From an uncultured Lachnospiraceae bacterium (GTDB lineage: Bacteria > Bacillota > Clostridia > Lachnospirales > Lachnospiraceae), in assembly GCA_910587635.1 (NCBI GenBank), contig CAJUNB010000018.1, forward strand, positions 248,001 through 312,000: a stretch of 64,000 nt of DNA, in the 5' to 3' direction. Under the pieces are notes generated by a model that was not told the DNA's origin, searched no databases, and saw nothing but the letters and a program-made list of their open reading frames with translations. The position numbers and the translations under genes were made by a program. How positions within the stretch are numbered: position 1 is the stretch's first letter; the number at the start of each line of letters is the position of its first letter. Of the stretch, positions 34,807 to 44,637 are shown piece by piece.

Positions 34807-37800
34807 ATGTCAGTATTTAATGAAGATACCAGAGTGAAGATACCAGCTACGATTCAATTATTAAGGCTCAACTATAACTATCAGTCGCTGAAGACAGATG
34901 ATATTGATATAGATTTCAATACAAAGATTTTTGTAAACAGGTTTAAACCTGCGCTTGAAGCAATCAATGACAGAAAGTTTTCTTATGATGAGATTAAGAG
35001 CATTATTACAGACATTCACAATGTCCTAAAAAATAACGATTTGGGAAAAGAATTTTATAATTGGCTCATAGATCCTAAAGACAAGGTGAAGTTGATTGAT
35101 TTTGAGGATATTACCAAGAATGATTTTGCAGTTGTGGATGAACTGTCATTTGGCGTGGTAGAGGGAACAGAAGAAGGCTCCTTCAGACCGGATATCAATA
35201 TTTTGCTTAACGGTATGCCACTGGCATTTCTGGAAGTAAAAAAGCCAAATAATGATGGCGGCATACAGAAAGAATTTGACAGGATGATAAATAAGAGGTT
35301 GCAGAATCCAGACTATAGGAAATTTTTCAATCTGATTCAGGTTGTCTCTTTTTCTAATAATATGGAGTACGAAGAAGATGACGATGCCGAGGATGTGAAG
35401 GCGGGTTCATTCTATACAACACCAAACGGAAATAATACCAGGTTTTCGTTTTTTAGGGAAGATAATGAGCAGTATCATATCACCTATCCCTACAAAGATA
35501 TTGATATGGATACAATCAAATATGTAATGAGAGACTGCGGTTATCAGCCAGCGGAAACGGATACGCCGGAGTTTGCTGAGAACTTAAAGACAACGACCCC
35601 ATGTAATCGCTTTGTGACTTCTGTATTCGATAAGGAAAGATTTTTGTATTTCCTGCAGTATGGAATTATGTTTATAAGTAGCCAGATTCCAGAGAAGCAC
35701 ATTATGCGTTATCCTCAGTTTTTTGCTGCCAGAAAAATCATTGAACGCTTAGAATCGGGCGGCAGGGGCGGCATTATCTGGCATACACAAGGCTCCGGGA
35801 AAACAGCTATAGCAGCTTTCTCTAACCGCGTTATCAGGGACTATTATGATAAGAAAGATACCAGCACCAGATTTTTCTTTGTAGTGGACAGGCTTGATCT
35901 GCTTACACAAGCCAGTATTGAGTTTGCCAACAGAGGACTGAAAACGGTAAATTGTGAGGACAAGGCGGATTTTACAAAAGAGCTGAACAAGACGCTTTCA
36001 ACGAATGCAGGCAGTAAAGCTATTGGTGAGATTTGTGTGGTGAACATCCAGAAATTTGAGGGAAAGATGCCGGAAGCGAAAAATGATTACAGGGCAAGGG
36101 TACAAAGAATCTTTTTTGTCGATGAAGCTCACAGAAGTTATTCATCCACAGGGGAGTTTTTCAAAAATCTTATGACCTGTGATTTGGATGCCATTTATAT
36201 TGCGCTTACCGGTACACCTCTTCTGTCAAAGAAAGAGCGTTCCAATTTGAAATTCGGTGACTATATTCACAAATACTTTTATGATAAGTCAGTAGCTGAT
36301 GGATATACACTTAGAATTAAAAAAGAAAATATTGATACTGTAGCTAAATCAGAAATCAAAAAGAATCTGGAAATAGAGGACAGACAGCTTGACGAGAAAG
36401 ATGTGTATGAATCAGATGCCTATGTAAAAGCCCTGGGAGCTTTTATTGAAAGGGATTTTATCAATTTCAGGCTTCAGAACACAGATACATCTATTGGCGG
36501 CATGATTGTTTGCAGGACAAATCCACAGGCGAAAAAGGTGCATCAGTGGTTCAAAGACAATTCCAAGCTGAATACCGGACTTGTTATCACAGATACGGAT
36601 GATCCGAAGCAAAAGAAGATAAATCATAATAATCAAGTGGACTTTAGAGAGACACTTGCTCCAGATATTTTAGTCGTGAACTTTATGCTTACCACGGGCT
36701 ATGATGTGAAGCGCCTTAAAAAGATGTATCTTTTACGAGGGCCACATGCGCAGTCGCTTTTGCAGACGATTTCCAGAGTAAACAGACCCTATAAATCTCC
36801 AAATGGAAAAATCTATAAATACGGATATATCGTTGACTTTGTGGATATAGAACAGGAGTATGATAAGACGATAGAAGCCTATATAAAGGAACTGGAAGCA
36901 GACCTCAATGAGAACGGGGAAAATGAAGGTTCTCTTGCCGGCCTGGTTGTTGATAAAGAGGACATCAACAGGAAATATCACAAGTATGTAGATGAGTTAG
37001 AAGATATTATTTCTACGGATAATTTGGAGCGTTTTTCAAAGCAGCTTACTTTTTACAATAAAGAAACACTGCTTAAAATCAGGAGACTTTTAAACGGTAT
37101 CAAAGAGTGCCAGACAGAATTTATTCTTTCAAGAGCAATGGACTATGCGGCACAGATTGATTCCGATAAGAATAAGAAGCTCCTGAGATCAACACAGGAA
37201 AGAATTGATTTTATAAATCTTTCTCAAAATACCGTTGATATGATGGACGTTATTTCCAATGAAGAAGTAGTGGAGATTCTATATGAATTTATAAAAGTGA
37301 AAATCATCATTATGGATCTGGGGCAGATGACGCAGGATAATCCTAAATTTCAGAGATTTTCAAAGGTTGTCAGGGATATTCAAAATGAGATAAAGAAGAA
37401 CAAAAATAAAGGCGATATTAAAATCAGAAAACTGGATGAGCTTTTGCAGAAGATTTTCAATGATTTATCCATTTCAGACTTGAACGATCTGGATTCCATC
37501 ACCGATGAACTTTTGGAAGCTCTTGAAAGAGCAAGAAATATCAACTATGAAAATGAGCGGTTATCGAAGATTTACGGCGGAAATTATGCTTTTGTGAAAA
37601 CCTACCAAGACGCCATAGAAACCTATCCGACCGATAAGTCAGAGATAGAGCAAACATTGGTGATTATTTATAATGCTATAGAGGATGCTTTAGATAAAGA
37701 AATTGTAACGGTTCAGGGAAGAAAGAACTTTACCGATTCCATAAAATCAAAGGCTACAAAGCCGCTTTTGAAAGAAAAGTTATACGAGAAAATAAAAGGA

Positions 37801-37854
37801 TTTTATGCACAGTTACTGAATGATTTATATACAAATATACAGTTATTTAAGTAA
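34807..37854 (+). CDS. hsdR: type I restriction enzyme, R subunit (system 1)
   Basis: A 1015-residue HsdR. The N-terminal nuclease has the PD-(D/E)xK pattern ending in FLEVKKPN near residue 140. The helicase motor has Walker A HTQGSGKTAIAAF near 325, DEAHRSY near 440 and LTGTPLL; motif VI lies around QTISRVNRPY. It cleaves unmodified DNA at a distance after translocation, in complex with the HsdM and HsdS encoded next. Composition is more AT-rich than the upstream chromosome, consistent with acquisition. The start is preceded by AGGAG at 11 bases. Confidence 0.93.
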   Translation: MSVFNEDTRVKIPATIQLLRLNYNYQSLKTDDIDIDFNTKIFVNRFKPALEAINDRKFSYDEIKSIITDIHNVLKNNDLGKEFYNWLIDPKDKVKLIDFEDITKNDFAVVDELSFGVVEGTEEGSFRPDINILLNGMPLAFLEVKKPNNDGGIQKEFDRMINKRLQNPDYRKFFNLIQVVSFSNNMEYEEDDDAEDVKAGSFYTTPNGNNTRFSFFREDNEQYHITYPYKDIDMDTIKYVMRDCGYQPAETDTPEFAENLKTTTPCNRFVTSVFDKERFLYFLQYGIMFISSQIPEKHIMRYPQFFAARKIIERLESGGRGGIIWHTQGSGKTAIAAFSNRVIRDYYDKKDTSTRFFFVVDRLDLLTQASIEFANRGLKTVNCEDKADFTKELNKTLSTNAGSKAIGEICVVNIQKFEGKMPEAKNDYRARVQRIFFVDEAHRSYSSTGEFFKNLMTCDLDAIYIALTGTPLLSKKERSNLKFGDYIHKYFYDKSVADGYTLRIKKENIDTVAKSEIKKNLEIEDRQLDEKDVYESDAYVKALGAFIERDFINFRLQNTDTSIGGMIVCRTNPQAKKVHQWFKDNSKLNTGLVITDTDDPKQKKINHNNQVDFRETLAPDILVVNFMLTTGYDVKRLKKMYLLRGPHAQSLLQTISRVNRPYKSPNGKIYKYGYIVDFVDIEQEYDKTIEAYIKELEADLNENGENEGSLAGLVVDKEDINRKYHKYVDELEDIISTDNLERFSKQLTFYNKETLLKIRRLLNGIKECQTEFILSRAMDYAAQIDSDKNKKLLRSTQERIDFINLSQNTVDMMDVISNEEVVEILYEFIKVKIIIMDLGQMTQDNPKFQRFSKVVRDIQNEIKKNKNKGDIKIRKLDELLQKIFNDLSISDLNDLDSITDELLEALERARNINYENERLSKIYGGNYAFVKTYQDAIETYPTDKSEIEQTLVIIYNAIEDALDKEIVTVQGRKNFTDSIKSKATKPLLKEKLYEKIKGFYAQLLNDLYTNIQLFK

Positions 37855-37865
37855 GGAGAATTACA

Positions 37866-39539
37866 ATGTCGGATATTTTTGCATTAGAAAACAAAATAAA
37901 ACAGATGATTGATGAAATGAAAGGACTTTGCCAGACGAACGGATTATCCAATCAGGCAGGTGAAGAGGTTGTGATCACTTCTGTTTTCCTTTATAAATTC
38001 CTGAATGATAAATTCATGGCCAATATGAAAGATTTTGCAAATGATATGGACATGAGTACGGAAAAAATTTTACAGGATGAAAATATGCTGGCCGGATTTT
38101 ATGATACCTATCCACAGGACGTAGCTTTTAAATATGAAGATACAATTGAATGCTTGATTAATAAAGTCGGGAACAATAATTTTTATAAGCTTTTTGATAA
38201 TGCGTTAGAGAGGATTTCCAATTATCCGGCGAATGAAGAATTTAGCATTGATACGGCGGATGGCGGAAGAAAGCCACTGTTTACCAGAGTGACTGAGAAT
38301 GTAGAAGCGTCCAGGAGAAATAATTTTGCTAAGAATATCTTTGGTATTATCAGTCAGGACAAGTTTGACTTCGGAGAAGCTTTTAAGAATAACTTTGATT
38401 TCTATAGCGCTGTCTTTGAGCATCTGATAAAGGACTATAACGTTGCCAGCGGCGTATACGCGGAGTATTTCACGCCGCAGGCGATTTCTGCTATTATTGC
38501 AAAAATTCTGGCAGAGATGTCACCGGTAGAAGATAAGATATATGATGTATACGACCCGTCAGCAGGCTCTGGCTCACTGGTGCTTCACCTTGCAAATGCG
38601 TTAGGGAAAGGGAGCTTCGGAGATAAAGCACAGGTTTACACACAGGATATTTCCGGCAAGTCATCCAGATTTCTCAGGACAAATATGCTGCTGAATGGTC
38701 TCACAAATAGTTTGGATAATATTATTGAAGGAGACACACTGGAAACACCGGCACATTATAAAATAGCGCATGATCCGAGTTCAGGGGTAAAGCAGTTTGA
38801 TTATATTACATCAAATCCACCATTTAAAATGGACTTTTCCTCTACCCGAAATACCATTGAACAGAAGTGGGAGGATTCAGAGCTCAGGGATGGAATCAAG
38901 AGATTTTTCGCAGGAGTACCCAAGATCCCCAATAAAAAGAAGGAATCAATGGGAGTATATCTGTGCTTTATCCAGCATATTCTGTGGAGCTTAAAAGAAG
39001 ACGGAAAGGCAGCTATCGTAGTACCGACAGGATTTATTACAGCGCAATCCGGTATTGAGAAGACAGTACGACAGACAATCGTAGATAAGCACTGGCTGAA
39101 AGGTGTAATCTCTATGCCTTCCAATATTTTTGCCAATACGGGAACGAGTGTTTCGGTTCTTTTTATTGATAAATCAAATAAAGCGGGAAACATTATGCTT
39201 ATAGATGCATCCAAGCTGGGCGAAAAGAGGAAAGAAGGAAAGAACCAGAAGACAGTTTTGCGTTCCAATGAAATAGAGAAGATCGAGGATACATTTATCA
39301 ATCAGGAAGTTGTGGAGGATTTTAGTGTTTCCGTTACCTATGAACAGATTGCCGAGAAAAATTATTCTCTGTCGGCCGGGCAATATTTTGAAGTGAAAAT
39401 TGAGTTTGTGGAGCTGTCGCAAGAGGCGTTTGAGCAGAGAATGACGGCGTATGCGGACAGGCTGGAAAAGTTGTTTGCTGAGGGAAAAGCTCTTGAGAGT
39501 GAAATTGAAAAGAGGTTGGGGGAGTTGAAGTATGAGTAA
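37866..39539 (+). CDS. hsdM: type I restriction enzyme, M subunit (system 1)
   Basis: A 557-residue N6-adenine methyltransferase. The SAM-binding motif DPSAGSGSLVLHLA is near residue 233 and the catalytic NPPF appears in YITSNPPFKMDF near 318. The N-terminal helical domain typical of HsdM is intact. AAGGAGAAT lies upstream. Its stop overlaps the hsdS start by 8 bases. Together with HsdS it methylates the recognition site to protect host DNA. Confidence 0.93.
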   Translation: MSDIFALENKIKQMIDEMKGLCQTNGLSNQAGEEVVITSVFLYKFLNDKFMANMKDFANDMDMSTEKILQDENMLAGFYDTYPQDVAFKYEDTIECLINKVGNNNFYKLFDNALERISNYPANEEFSIDTADGGRKPLFTRVTENVEASRRNNFAKNIFGIISQDKFDFGEAFKNNFDFYSAVFEHLIKDYNVASGVYAEYFTPQAISAIIAKILAEMSPVEDKIYDVYDPSAGSGSLVLHLANALGKGSFGDKAQVYTQDISGKSSRFLRTNMLLNGLTNSLDNIIEGDTLETPAHYKIAHDPSSGVKQFDYITSNPPFKMDFSSTRNTIEQKWEDSELRDGIKRFFAGVPKIPNKKKESMGVYLCFIQHILWSLKEDGKAAIVVPTGFITAQSGIEKTVRQTIVDKHWLKGVISMPSNIFANTGTSVSVLFIDKSNKAGNIMLIDASKLGEKRKEGKNQKTVLRSNEIEKIEDTFINQEVVEDFSVSVTYEQIAEKNYSLSAGQYFEVKIEFVELSQEAFEQRMTAYADRLEKLFAEGKALESEIEKRLGELKYE

Positions 39540-40857
39540 AGGGAAATTTATAGATATAGTTCAGGCAGAGAAAGGATTTCTTCGAGGCCCATTTGGAAGT
39601 GCATTAAAAAAATCTTTATTTGTTCCAAAAGGCGAAGATACTTATAAAATATATGAGCAGGGAGTTGTTCTTCAGCAAGATAAAAGTTTAGGGGAATATC
39701 ATATTTCCAAACAATATTTCAATGAATCGCTGAAAAGGTTTGAGGTTAAATCAGGGGATTTTTTAGTATCATGCTCAGGAGTTAATTATGGAGCAATTTA
39801 TCAACTAAAAGGTGAAATTGAAAAAGGTATAATAAATCAAGCATTATTGAGAATTAGATTAAATCATGATATCGTAGATGACAATTATTTCGTGTATTAT
39901 TTTAAGACATATATAGTTAAAAAAATTATAGGTGGTACTGGAGATTCAACGATTCCTAATTTTCCCCCAATGTCTGTAGTAAAGGGTATAGATATTGAAT
40001 TGCCAAATATAGAAAAGCAGAGAAAAATAGGACAAATGTTAGCATGTTTTGATGATAAAGTTGATAATAACATTGCTCTTATTCAAGAATTAGAATCCAT
40101 GGCAAAAACCATTTATGATTATTGGTTTTTACAGTTTGAATTTCCCAATAAAGATGGAAAACCTTACAAATCTTCCGGTGGGAAAATGGTTTGGAATGAA
40201 GAATTAAAGAGAGAGATTCCAGAGGGGTGGAGCGTAGGGAGATTGAATCAATTTATTAAACAAGATAAAGGCGGCGATTGGGGAAAGGAATTTCCAGAAG
40301 GAAATTATATAGAAAAAGTTACATGTTTAAGAGGCGCGGATTTCCCGGCAATATGTGGAGCTGCTAAATTGGAAGCTCCTGATAGATTCATTAATAAGAA
40401 AAATATGTTTAAAACGTTAAAAAAAGGGGATCTAATTATAGAAATTTCAGGCGGGAGTCCAACACAATCTACAGGAAGGATTTGCTACATAAATACAAAT
40501 GTTCTAAATAGATTTAAAAATAAATTAATTACATCAAATTTTTGTAAAGCAATCAATTTAATAGATGAGGATTTTATGTATTGGTTTTATAGTTTGTGGA
40601 GTAAATTATATGATAGTGGAGTGTTTTTTCTATATGAAGGGAAAACTACAGGAATTAAAAATCTTTTATTTGAAATGCTTTGTAGAGATTATCCAATAAT
40701 AATACCTATCACAGATGTAATAAAAAAATATAATAAGAAAATAGAAAAATTGTATGATGAAATTCAACAAAAATTATTAGAAAATGCAGAACTTTTGTCT
40801 TTGCGTGATTTTCTTTTACCGTTGTTGATGAATGGACAAGTAGGTTTTAAAGATTAA
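39532..40857 (+). CDS. hsdS: type I restriction enzyme, S subunit (system 1)
   Basis: A 441-residue specificity subunit with two target-recognition domains separated by conserved helices (RKIGQMLACFDDKVDNNIALIQELESMAKTIYDYWFLQFEF around residues 163-205) and closed by a C-terminal helix (LYDEIQQKLLENAELLSLRDFLLPLLMNGQV). It is complete and not related in sequence to the two hsdS genes at 58-64 kb. It defines the DNA target of system 1. The gene is markedly AT-rich. Confidence 0.92.
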   Translation: MSKGKFIDIVQAEKGFLRGPFGSALKKSLFVPKGEDTYKIYEQGVVLQQDKSLGEYHISKQYFNESLKRFEVKSGDFLVSCSGVNYGAIYQLKGEIEKGIINQALLRIRLNHDIVDDNYFVYYFKTYIVKKIIGGTGDSTIPNFPPMSVVKGIDIELPNIEKQRKIGQMLACFDDKVDNNIALIQELESMAKTIYDYWFLQFEFPNKDGKPYKSSGGKMVWNEELKREIPEGWSVGRLNQFIKQDKGGDWGKEFPEGNYIEKVTCLRGADFPAICGAAKLEAPDRFINKKNMFKTLKKGDLIIEISGGSPTQSTGRICYINTNVLNRFKNKLITSNFCKAINLIDEDFMYWFYSLWSKLYDSGVFFLYEGKTTGIKNLLFEMLCRDYPIIIPITDVIKKYNKKIEKLYDEIQQKLLENAELLSLRDFLLPLLMNGQVGFKD

Positions 40858-41029
40858 GGTGTACATGTTGAAACGATTGTTACGTATAAAAAGATACAGG
40901 AGTATATCAAAAAGGAATATGCTGCAGAAATAAGGATAACTTATGAAAAAAGTATATTGAAAGACATTTCTGCATATGTTATAATGCCGATAGGCAAAAA
41001 GAAATGAAAGTCCACGTTGACGAAGGAAT

Positions 41030-41071
41030 GAATCCCCAAACCGTATTGCAGTACAGTCTGGGGATTCTTCT
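41030..41071. terminator. terminator hairpin between hsdS and the minus-strand peptide
   Basis: A 9-bp stem (gaatcccca at 41030-41038, tggggattc at 41059-41067) is followed on the plus strand by TTCTTTACTTTT. It probably ends the hsd operon and could also stop the convergent peptide gene. The 40858-41029 interval holds only an open frame (GGT at 40858 to TGA at 41007) without a start codon. Confidence 0.65.
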
Positions 41072-41102
41072 TTACTTTTATACTGGCAAAGCACCCAGTA
41101 GG

Positions 41103-41201
41103 TTATTTGTTGCTCTTGTTATCACTGTCTAACCATTTGATGATATAGTGGCAAGCTATACCAGCCGCAACAGTGAATAAAAAAGAAATGAAAAAATCCA
41201 A
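41103..41201 (-). CDS. small single-helix membrane peptide with TTG start (type I toxin-like)
   Basis: A 32-residue peptide on the minus strand (MDFFISFLFTVAAGIACHYI, then IKWLDSDNKSNK). It has one hydrophobic helix of about 20 residues followed by K-W-L-D and a charged tail, a layout seen in many tiny Firmicutes membrane peptides including type I toxins. A perfect GGGAGGAGG lies 8 bases upstream of the TTG at 41201; a GTG three codons earlier is too close to the ribosome site. It lies between hsdS and the ECF sigma gene, convergent to hsdS. Toxicity and an antisense antitoxin are speculative. Confidence 0.6.
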   Translation of the reverse strand: MDFFISFLFTVAAGIACHYIIKWLDSDNKSNK

Positions 41202-41415
41202 CGCTGACACCTCCTCCCTGTTGCCGGGTGTCGGTGAGCAACACAGAAATCATAACATATTATTAGATGTTCTTCTATCTATTTTCTTCTTCATTTTTTC
41301 CATTTTTTCAATAAACCCAGAAGACTGCAATTTTGCAAAAATATCAATGAAACATTCTTTGCCCTTACTTCGTCTAATAAGTAGAATAGAAGAACGCAAA
41401 GGAGATAAAACAGTA

Positions 41416-41928
41416 ATGGACAATTTAGTGAAGCGTGCACAGAAAAGAGACGCGGATGCCTTTACGGAGCTGATGCAGTCCCAGATGCAGAATATGTACA
41501 AGGCTGCACGGGCGCTTCTCCGAAACGATGAGGATGTGGCGGATGTGATATCCGATACGATCCTCACATGCTGGGAAAAGCTGGAACAATTGAAAAAGGC
41601 GGAATTTTTCCGGACATGGATGACCAGGATTCTCATCAATAAATGTAAGGATATGCTGAGAGAGAAAAAGAAGCTGTATCCTCTGGAGGAAGCGGGAGAA
41701 GTCCCGGATTCCTTTCGGGAATACGAAAATATAGAATGGCTGGAGACGATGAAAAGTCTGGATGAAAAATACAGGCTGATTATGATTTTATACTATGTAA
41801 ACGGCCTGAAAACCGCGGAAATTGCAGAGGTATTACATATGCCTGCCGGTACGGTGCGTACCCGGCTTTCCAGAGGGCGGAGTCAGATCACATCGGTGTA
41901 TGAGACAAAAACAGGAGGTGAGCGTTAA
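41416..41928 (+). CDS. ECF-type RNA polymerase sigma factor
   Basis: A 170-residue sigma-70 family factor with region 2 (RDADAFTELMQSQMQNMYKAARALLRNDEDVADVISDTILTCWEKL split over residues 11-55) and region 4 (LDEKYRLIMILYYVNGLKTAEIAEVLHMPAGTVRTRLSRGR, about 115-155). ATG 41416 is chosen because homology begins there and AAAGGAG lies upstream; the frame is open to 41173, but that stretch overlaps the minus-strand peptide and reads as non-coding. The anti-sigma-like DUF4179 gene follows, overlapping the stop region. Confidence 0.88.
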   Translation: MDNLVKRAQKRDADAFTELMQSQMQNMYKAARALLRNDEDVADVISDTILTCWEKLEQLKKAEFFRTWMTRILINKCKDMLREKKKLYPLEEAGEVPDSFREYENIEWLETMKSLDEKYRLIMILYYVNGLKTAEIAEVLHMPAGTVRTRLSRGRSQITSVYETKTGGER

Positions 41929-41929
41929 T

Positions 41930-43189
41930 ATGGGAAAAAAAGATATCATTCAAAATCTGCAGAGAGAGATTGTGATTCCTGATATCGTACAGAGAAAAGC
42001 CGATCTCGCCTTCCGACAGATAAAAAGAGAGAGTGCAAAAGAGAAAAGTACCGAAAGGGAGAAGATGGATAAAAAGGATAGAAAAAAAGAATACAAAAAA
42101 ACGGATAACAGAAAGGACTGCCAAAAAGAGATGAAACGTTCGTTAAAAAGAAGAAGGAAAAAGACTGTGTGGACTATACTGGCGGCGGCATTGCTGCTTC
42201 TGGGAACGATGACTGCCTGTGCAGCAGCCTATATCCACTGGAGCAAAGGTATGGAAGAGGAGCTGCATGCCACGCCGGAGAAAAAGATAATTTTAGAAGA
42301 GGAAAAAATGGTGTCCGACATTTCCGAGACCAGTGTGACAGATGCCGGTGTTACCATCACGCCGATTCTCAGTGTGACAGACAGCCAGTTCTCCCGGATG
42401 GCCTTTCGGATCAGCGGATATGATCTGCCGGAGGGCGTGGAGCCGGGATTTGAATGGATAACCATAGACGGTGTGGAAACCGTTTCCTCGGGCGGCAGCT
42501 TTTATAATGGCATGCACAGAGATGAAGAGGGAGAATGGAAATATGATGACGGTTCTGATTTGAAAGAGAACGGAAATGGCGGATGGATAGAAAGATATGT
42601 GGCGGATGACGGGACAATGGAATATGACCTGTACCTGGTAGGCAGAAGTGATCAAAGTCTGATCGGTCAGAAGATGCATCTGGAATTTCAGAATCTGGGA
42701 ACAGTGGAGAAGGCGGCGTTTACGCCTGATATTACAGGTACGTGGGCATTTGATATCGAATTGAAAGGAAGCGAGGAAACGAGAAGCCTGACGCTGAATG
42801 CGCCTTTGGGAGAGAGCGGCGCCGCAGTGGCATCCGCAGAGATCACGCCCATATCGATTCATGTCGTATACCATTTTGGCGCTCAGGAGATAGAAGTGGA
42901 GGCGGACGATGCAACTACAGGAGAAAAATTTACGACCACCATGTATGAGGAACCTCCTGCCCTTACCGGTGTGAGGCTGAAGGACGGAACGCTTCTGACG
43001 GGTATCATGGGAGCCGGCTGGATGGGCTGGGATAAGGAAACGGAAAACGTCTATGAATCCTGCCAGATGACGAATCACATTCTGGACACAGAGCAGGTGG
43101 ATGCCTTGCTGTTTATAAAAAGTCTGCCGGACACGGACAGAGAACTGACGGAGGAAGATCTGTATATCGTACCGATAGAGGAAGAATAG
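41930..43189 (+). CDS. DUF4179 membrane protein, probable anti-sigma factor
   Basis: A 419-residue protein with a basic cytoplasmic N-terminus (residues 1-80, very rich in Lys/Arg/Glu), one membrane helix near 83-103 (TVWTILAAALLLLGTM) and a large extracellular part that starts with the DUF4179-type segment (VTDAGVTITPILSVTDSQF). AGGAGGTG precedes ATG 41930, which follows the sigma stop directly. Genes of this layout next to ECF factors are anti-sigma or signal receptors. The stimulus is unknown. Confidence 0.8.
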   Translation: MGKKDIIQNLQREIVIPDIVQRKADLAFRQIKRESAKEKSTEREKMDKKDRKKEYKKTDNRKDCQKEMKRSLKRRRKKTVWTILAAALLLLGTMTACAAAYIHWSKGMEEELHATPEKKIILEEEKMVSDISETSVTDAGVTITPILSVTDSQFSRMAFRISGYDLPEGVEPGFEWITIDGVETVSSGGSFYNGMHRDEEGEWKYDDGSDLKENGNGGWIERYVADDGTMEYDLYLVGRSDQSLIGQKMHLEFQNLGTVEKAAFTPDITGTWAFDIELKGSEETRSLTLNAPLGESGAAVASAEITPISIHVVYHFGAQEIEVEADDATTGEKFTTTMYEEPPALTGVRLKDGTLLTGIMGAGWMGWDKETENVYESCQMTNHILDTEQVDALLFIKSLPDTDRELTEEDLYIVPIEEE

Positions 43190-43263
43190 GTCAGAAAGAG
43201 AATCCCCGCAGATAGCAGGCTCCAAACGGGCTGCCTGACTTTAACGGATGTTAGGAAGATGGA

Positions 43264-43290
43264 ATACCCCGCAGCAAAGCTGTGGGGTAT
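43264..43290. terminator. palindromic hairpin after the sigma/anti-sigma pair
   Basis: An 11-bp stem (ataccccgcag/ctgtggggtat with one G-T pair) around a 5-base loop. It lacks a T-run on the plus strand, so it may be a REP-like palindrome or a weak terminator. Confidence 0.5.
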
Positions 43291-43301
43291 TGGTATGTTC
43301 A

Positions 43302-43330
43302 TTGAAAGCCAGGATAAAATATGTTATTGT
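43302..43330 (+). promoter_or_regulatory. putative promoter of the FRG-AIPR pair
   Basis: TTGAAA (43302-43307), a 17-base spacer and TATTGT (43325-43330) lie about 105 bases before the FRG gene. Confidence 0.4.
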
Positions 43331-43434
43331 AAGGGCAATGAAAAAGATTCTGCTAATGATATCATCTGCCTGCATCGGGACAGTGACCGGCATCTGTAAG
43401 TAAGGCGAATACCGGCAAGAAAGGGACTGCATCT

Positions 43435-44598
43435 ATGGCTTATTTAAAGACAAGTACACTGCCAATGGACAAAAACATAGAGATTGGTTCGGATAGGACC
43501 TGTATCCATAATATATCTGATTATATTGGCAGAATAGAACGATATATTTATGCAAGAAGAGATAGAGAATATTTTTCTGTTTATCGGGGAGAACCTTGTA
43601 TTTATCCTACCCCGTGCCGTCCCGGACTTTTTCGTAGTGATGCTCTTACGGAAAATAAATATTTTGAAAAAAATTTATTCGATGCCATGCGGCAGAGCAG
43701 GCTGACGGACGAAAAGTGTTATCTGGACAATGCCATTGATGCCCAGCATGGAGAATTTCCCAGCAGGCTGCTGGATGTCTCTTACAATTGCCTGATTGCC
43801 CTGTATTTTGCTGTGACACCTTATTATCATAAAAAGGAAGAGGAACTGGACGGAGAAGACGGTATGGTGTTTGTTTTCTTTATGGATGAAATATTCAGTC
43901 CCAGCGCCCAGAACATCAACGATAACTATAATGCGATTATCAACCGGGACCGGGAGTGGACACAGTCTCCTTTGTTTCGGAAAAACCATAAATTTATTGA
44001 CCATATTAAATTAGGGCCCCGTATCATTGCACAGCAGGGAGCTTTTATCCTTTTTCAGGGAGATGTGGCGGAAGATCTTCCCCAGGGAATGTATTATGGT
44101 ATTCGTATTCCGGGCGGAGCGAAAAAACTCCTCCGAGAACAGCTCAACCGATTGTTTGGCATCCACACAGGAAGTATTTATCCTGAGACGATCAATCTGG
44201 TGAAAGACCTTACCCGCAAGAGCGGCTGGATCAATACGCAGCCTTATTCCTGCGAAAATGAACTGCACTATACACTCCGGCAAATGGAAAGAGAACTGGA
44301 TTATTATCTGTATTATGTGGTTTCCCGGAAAATGGAGCAGGACAGGAAATCGGAGGCAGACAGGGAAAATGGCGAGCAGCTTCAGAATATCCTGGGGCAT
44401 GTGGAGGGCGTTATTAACAGCTATCGGGAGGGGCTCATTTATTTTATGCAGGATCGTCATCTGTGTAAGGAAGATACGATTGAAGAACTCCGGCTGCAGG
44501 CTGTGCTTTCTGACTACAACAGGCAGTTGCAGGCGTTTACTGAACGCTTGGCGGCCTATGGCTGCGGAAGGCTTGCCTGGGAAGTATTGAAACTATAG
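43435..44598 (+). CDS. FRG-domain protein, gene 1 of a candidate defence pair
   Basis: A 387-residue protein with an N-terminal FRG domain: YFSVYRGEPCIYPTPCRPGLFR near residues 43-65, HGEFPSRLLDVSYNCLIALYFAV near 105-127, and a later IIAQQGAFILFQG strand. FRG domains are of unknown biochemical activity and are common in phage-defence neighbourhoods. The C-terminal 120 residues are helical and charged with no recognised domain. It is followed 39 bases later by an AIPR-family gene on the same strand, so both are probably one operon. Role in defence is inferred. Confidence 0.8.
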   Translation: MAYLKTSTLPMDKNIEIGSDRTCIHNISDYIGRIERYIYARRDREYFSVYRGEPCIYPTPCRPGLFRSDALTENKYFEKNLFDAMRQSRLTDEKCYLDNAIDAQHGEFPSRLLDVSYNCLIALYFAVTPYYHKKEEELDGEDGMVFVFFMDEIFSPSAQNINDNYNAIINRDREWTQSPLFRKNHKFIDHIKLGPRIIAQQGAFILFQGDVAEDLPQGMYYGIRIPGGAKKLLREQLNRLFGIHTGSIYPETINLVKDLTRKSGWINTQPYSCENELHYTLRQMERELDYYLYYVVSRKMEQDRKSEADRENGEQLQNILGHVEGVINSYREGLIYFMQDRHLCKEDTIEELRLQAVLSDYNRQLQAFTERLAAYGCGRLAWEVLKL

Positions 44599-44637
44599 GA
44601 TTTGGTGAAATGACGGAAACAGATGGGAGGAAACACG

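Noticed and set aside
40858..41007. Open frame continuing 49 codons after the hsdS stop
   Set aside because: It has no start codon of its own, and hsdS already ends at the normal C-terminal helix. It could be a weak remnant, but nothing supports a gene.
41173..41415. N-terminal extension of the ECF sigma factor
   Set aside because: The stretch has no sigma homology, overlaps the minus-strand peptide and lacks a ribosome site; homology and AAAGGAG support ATG 41416.
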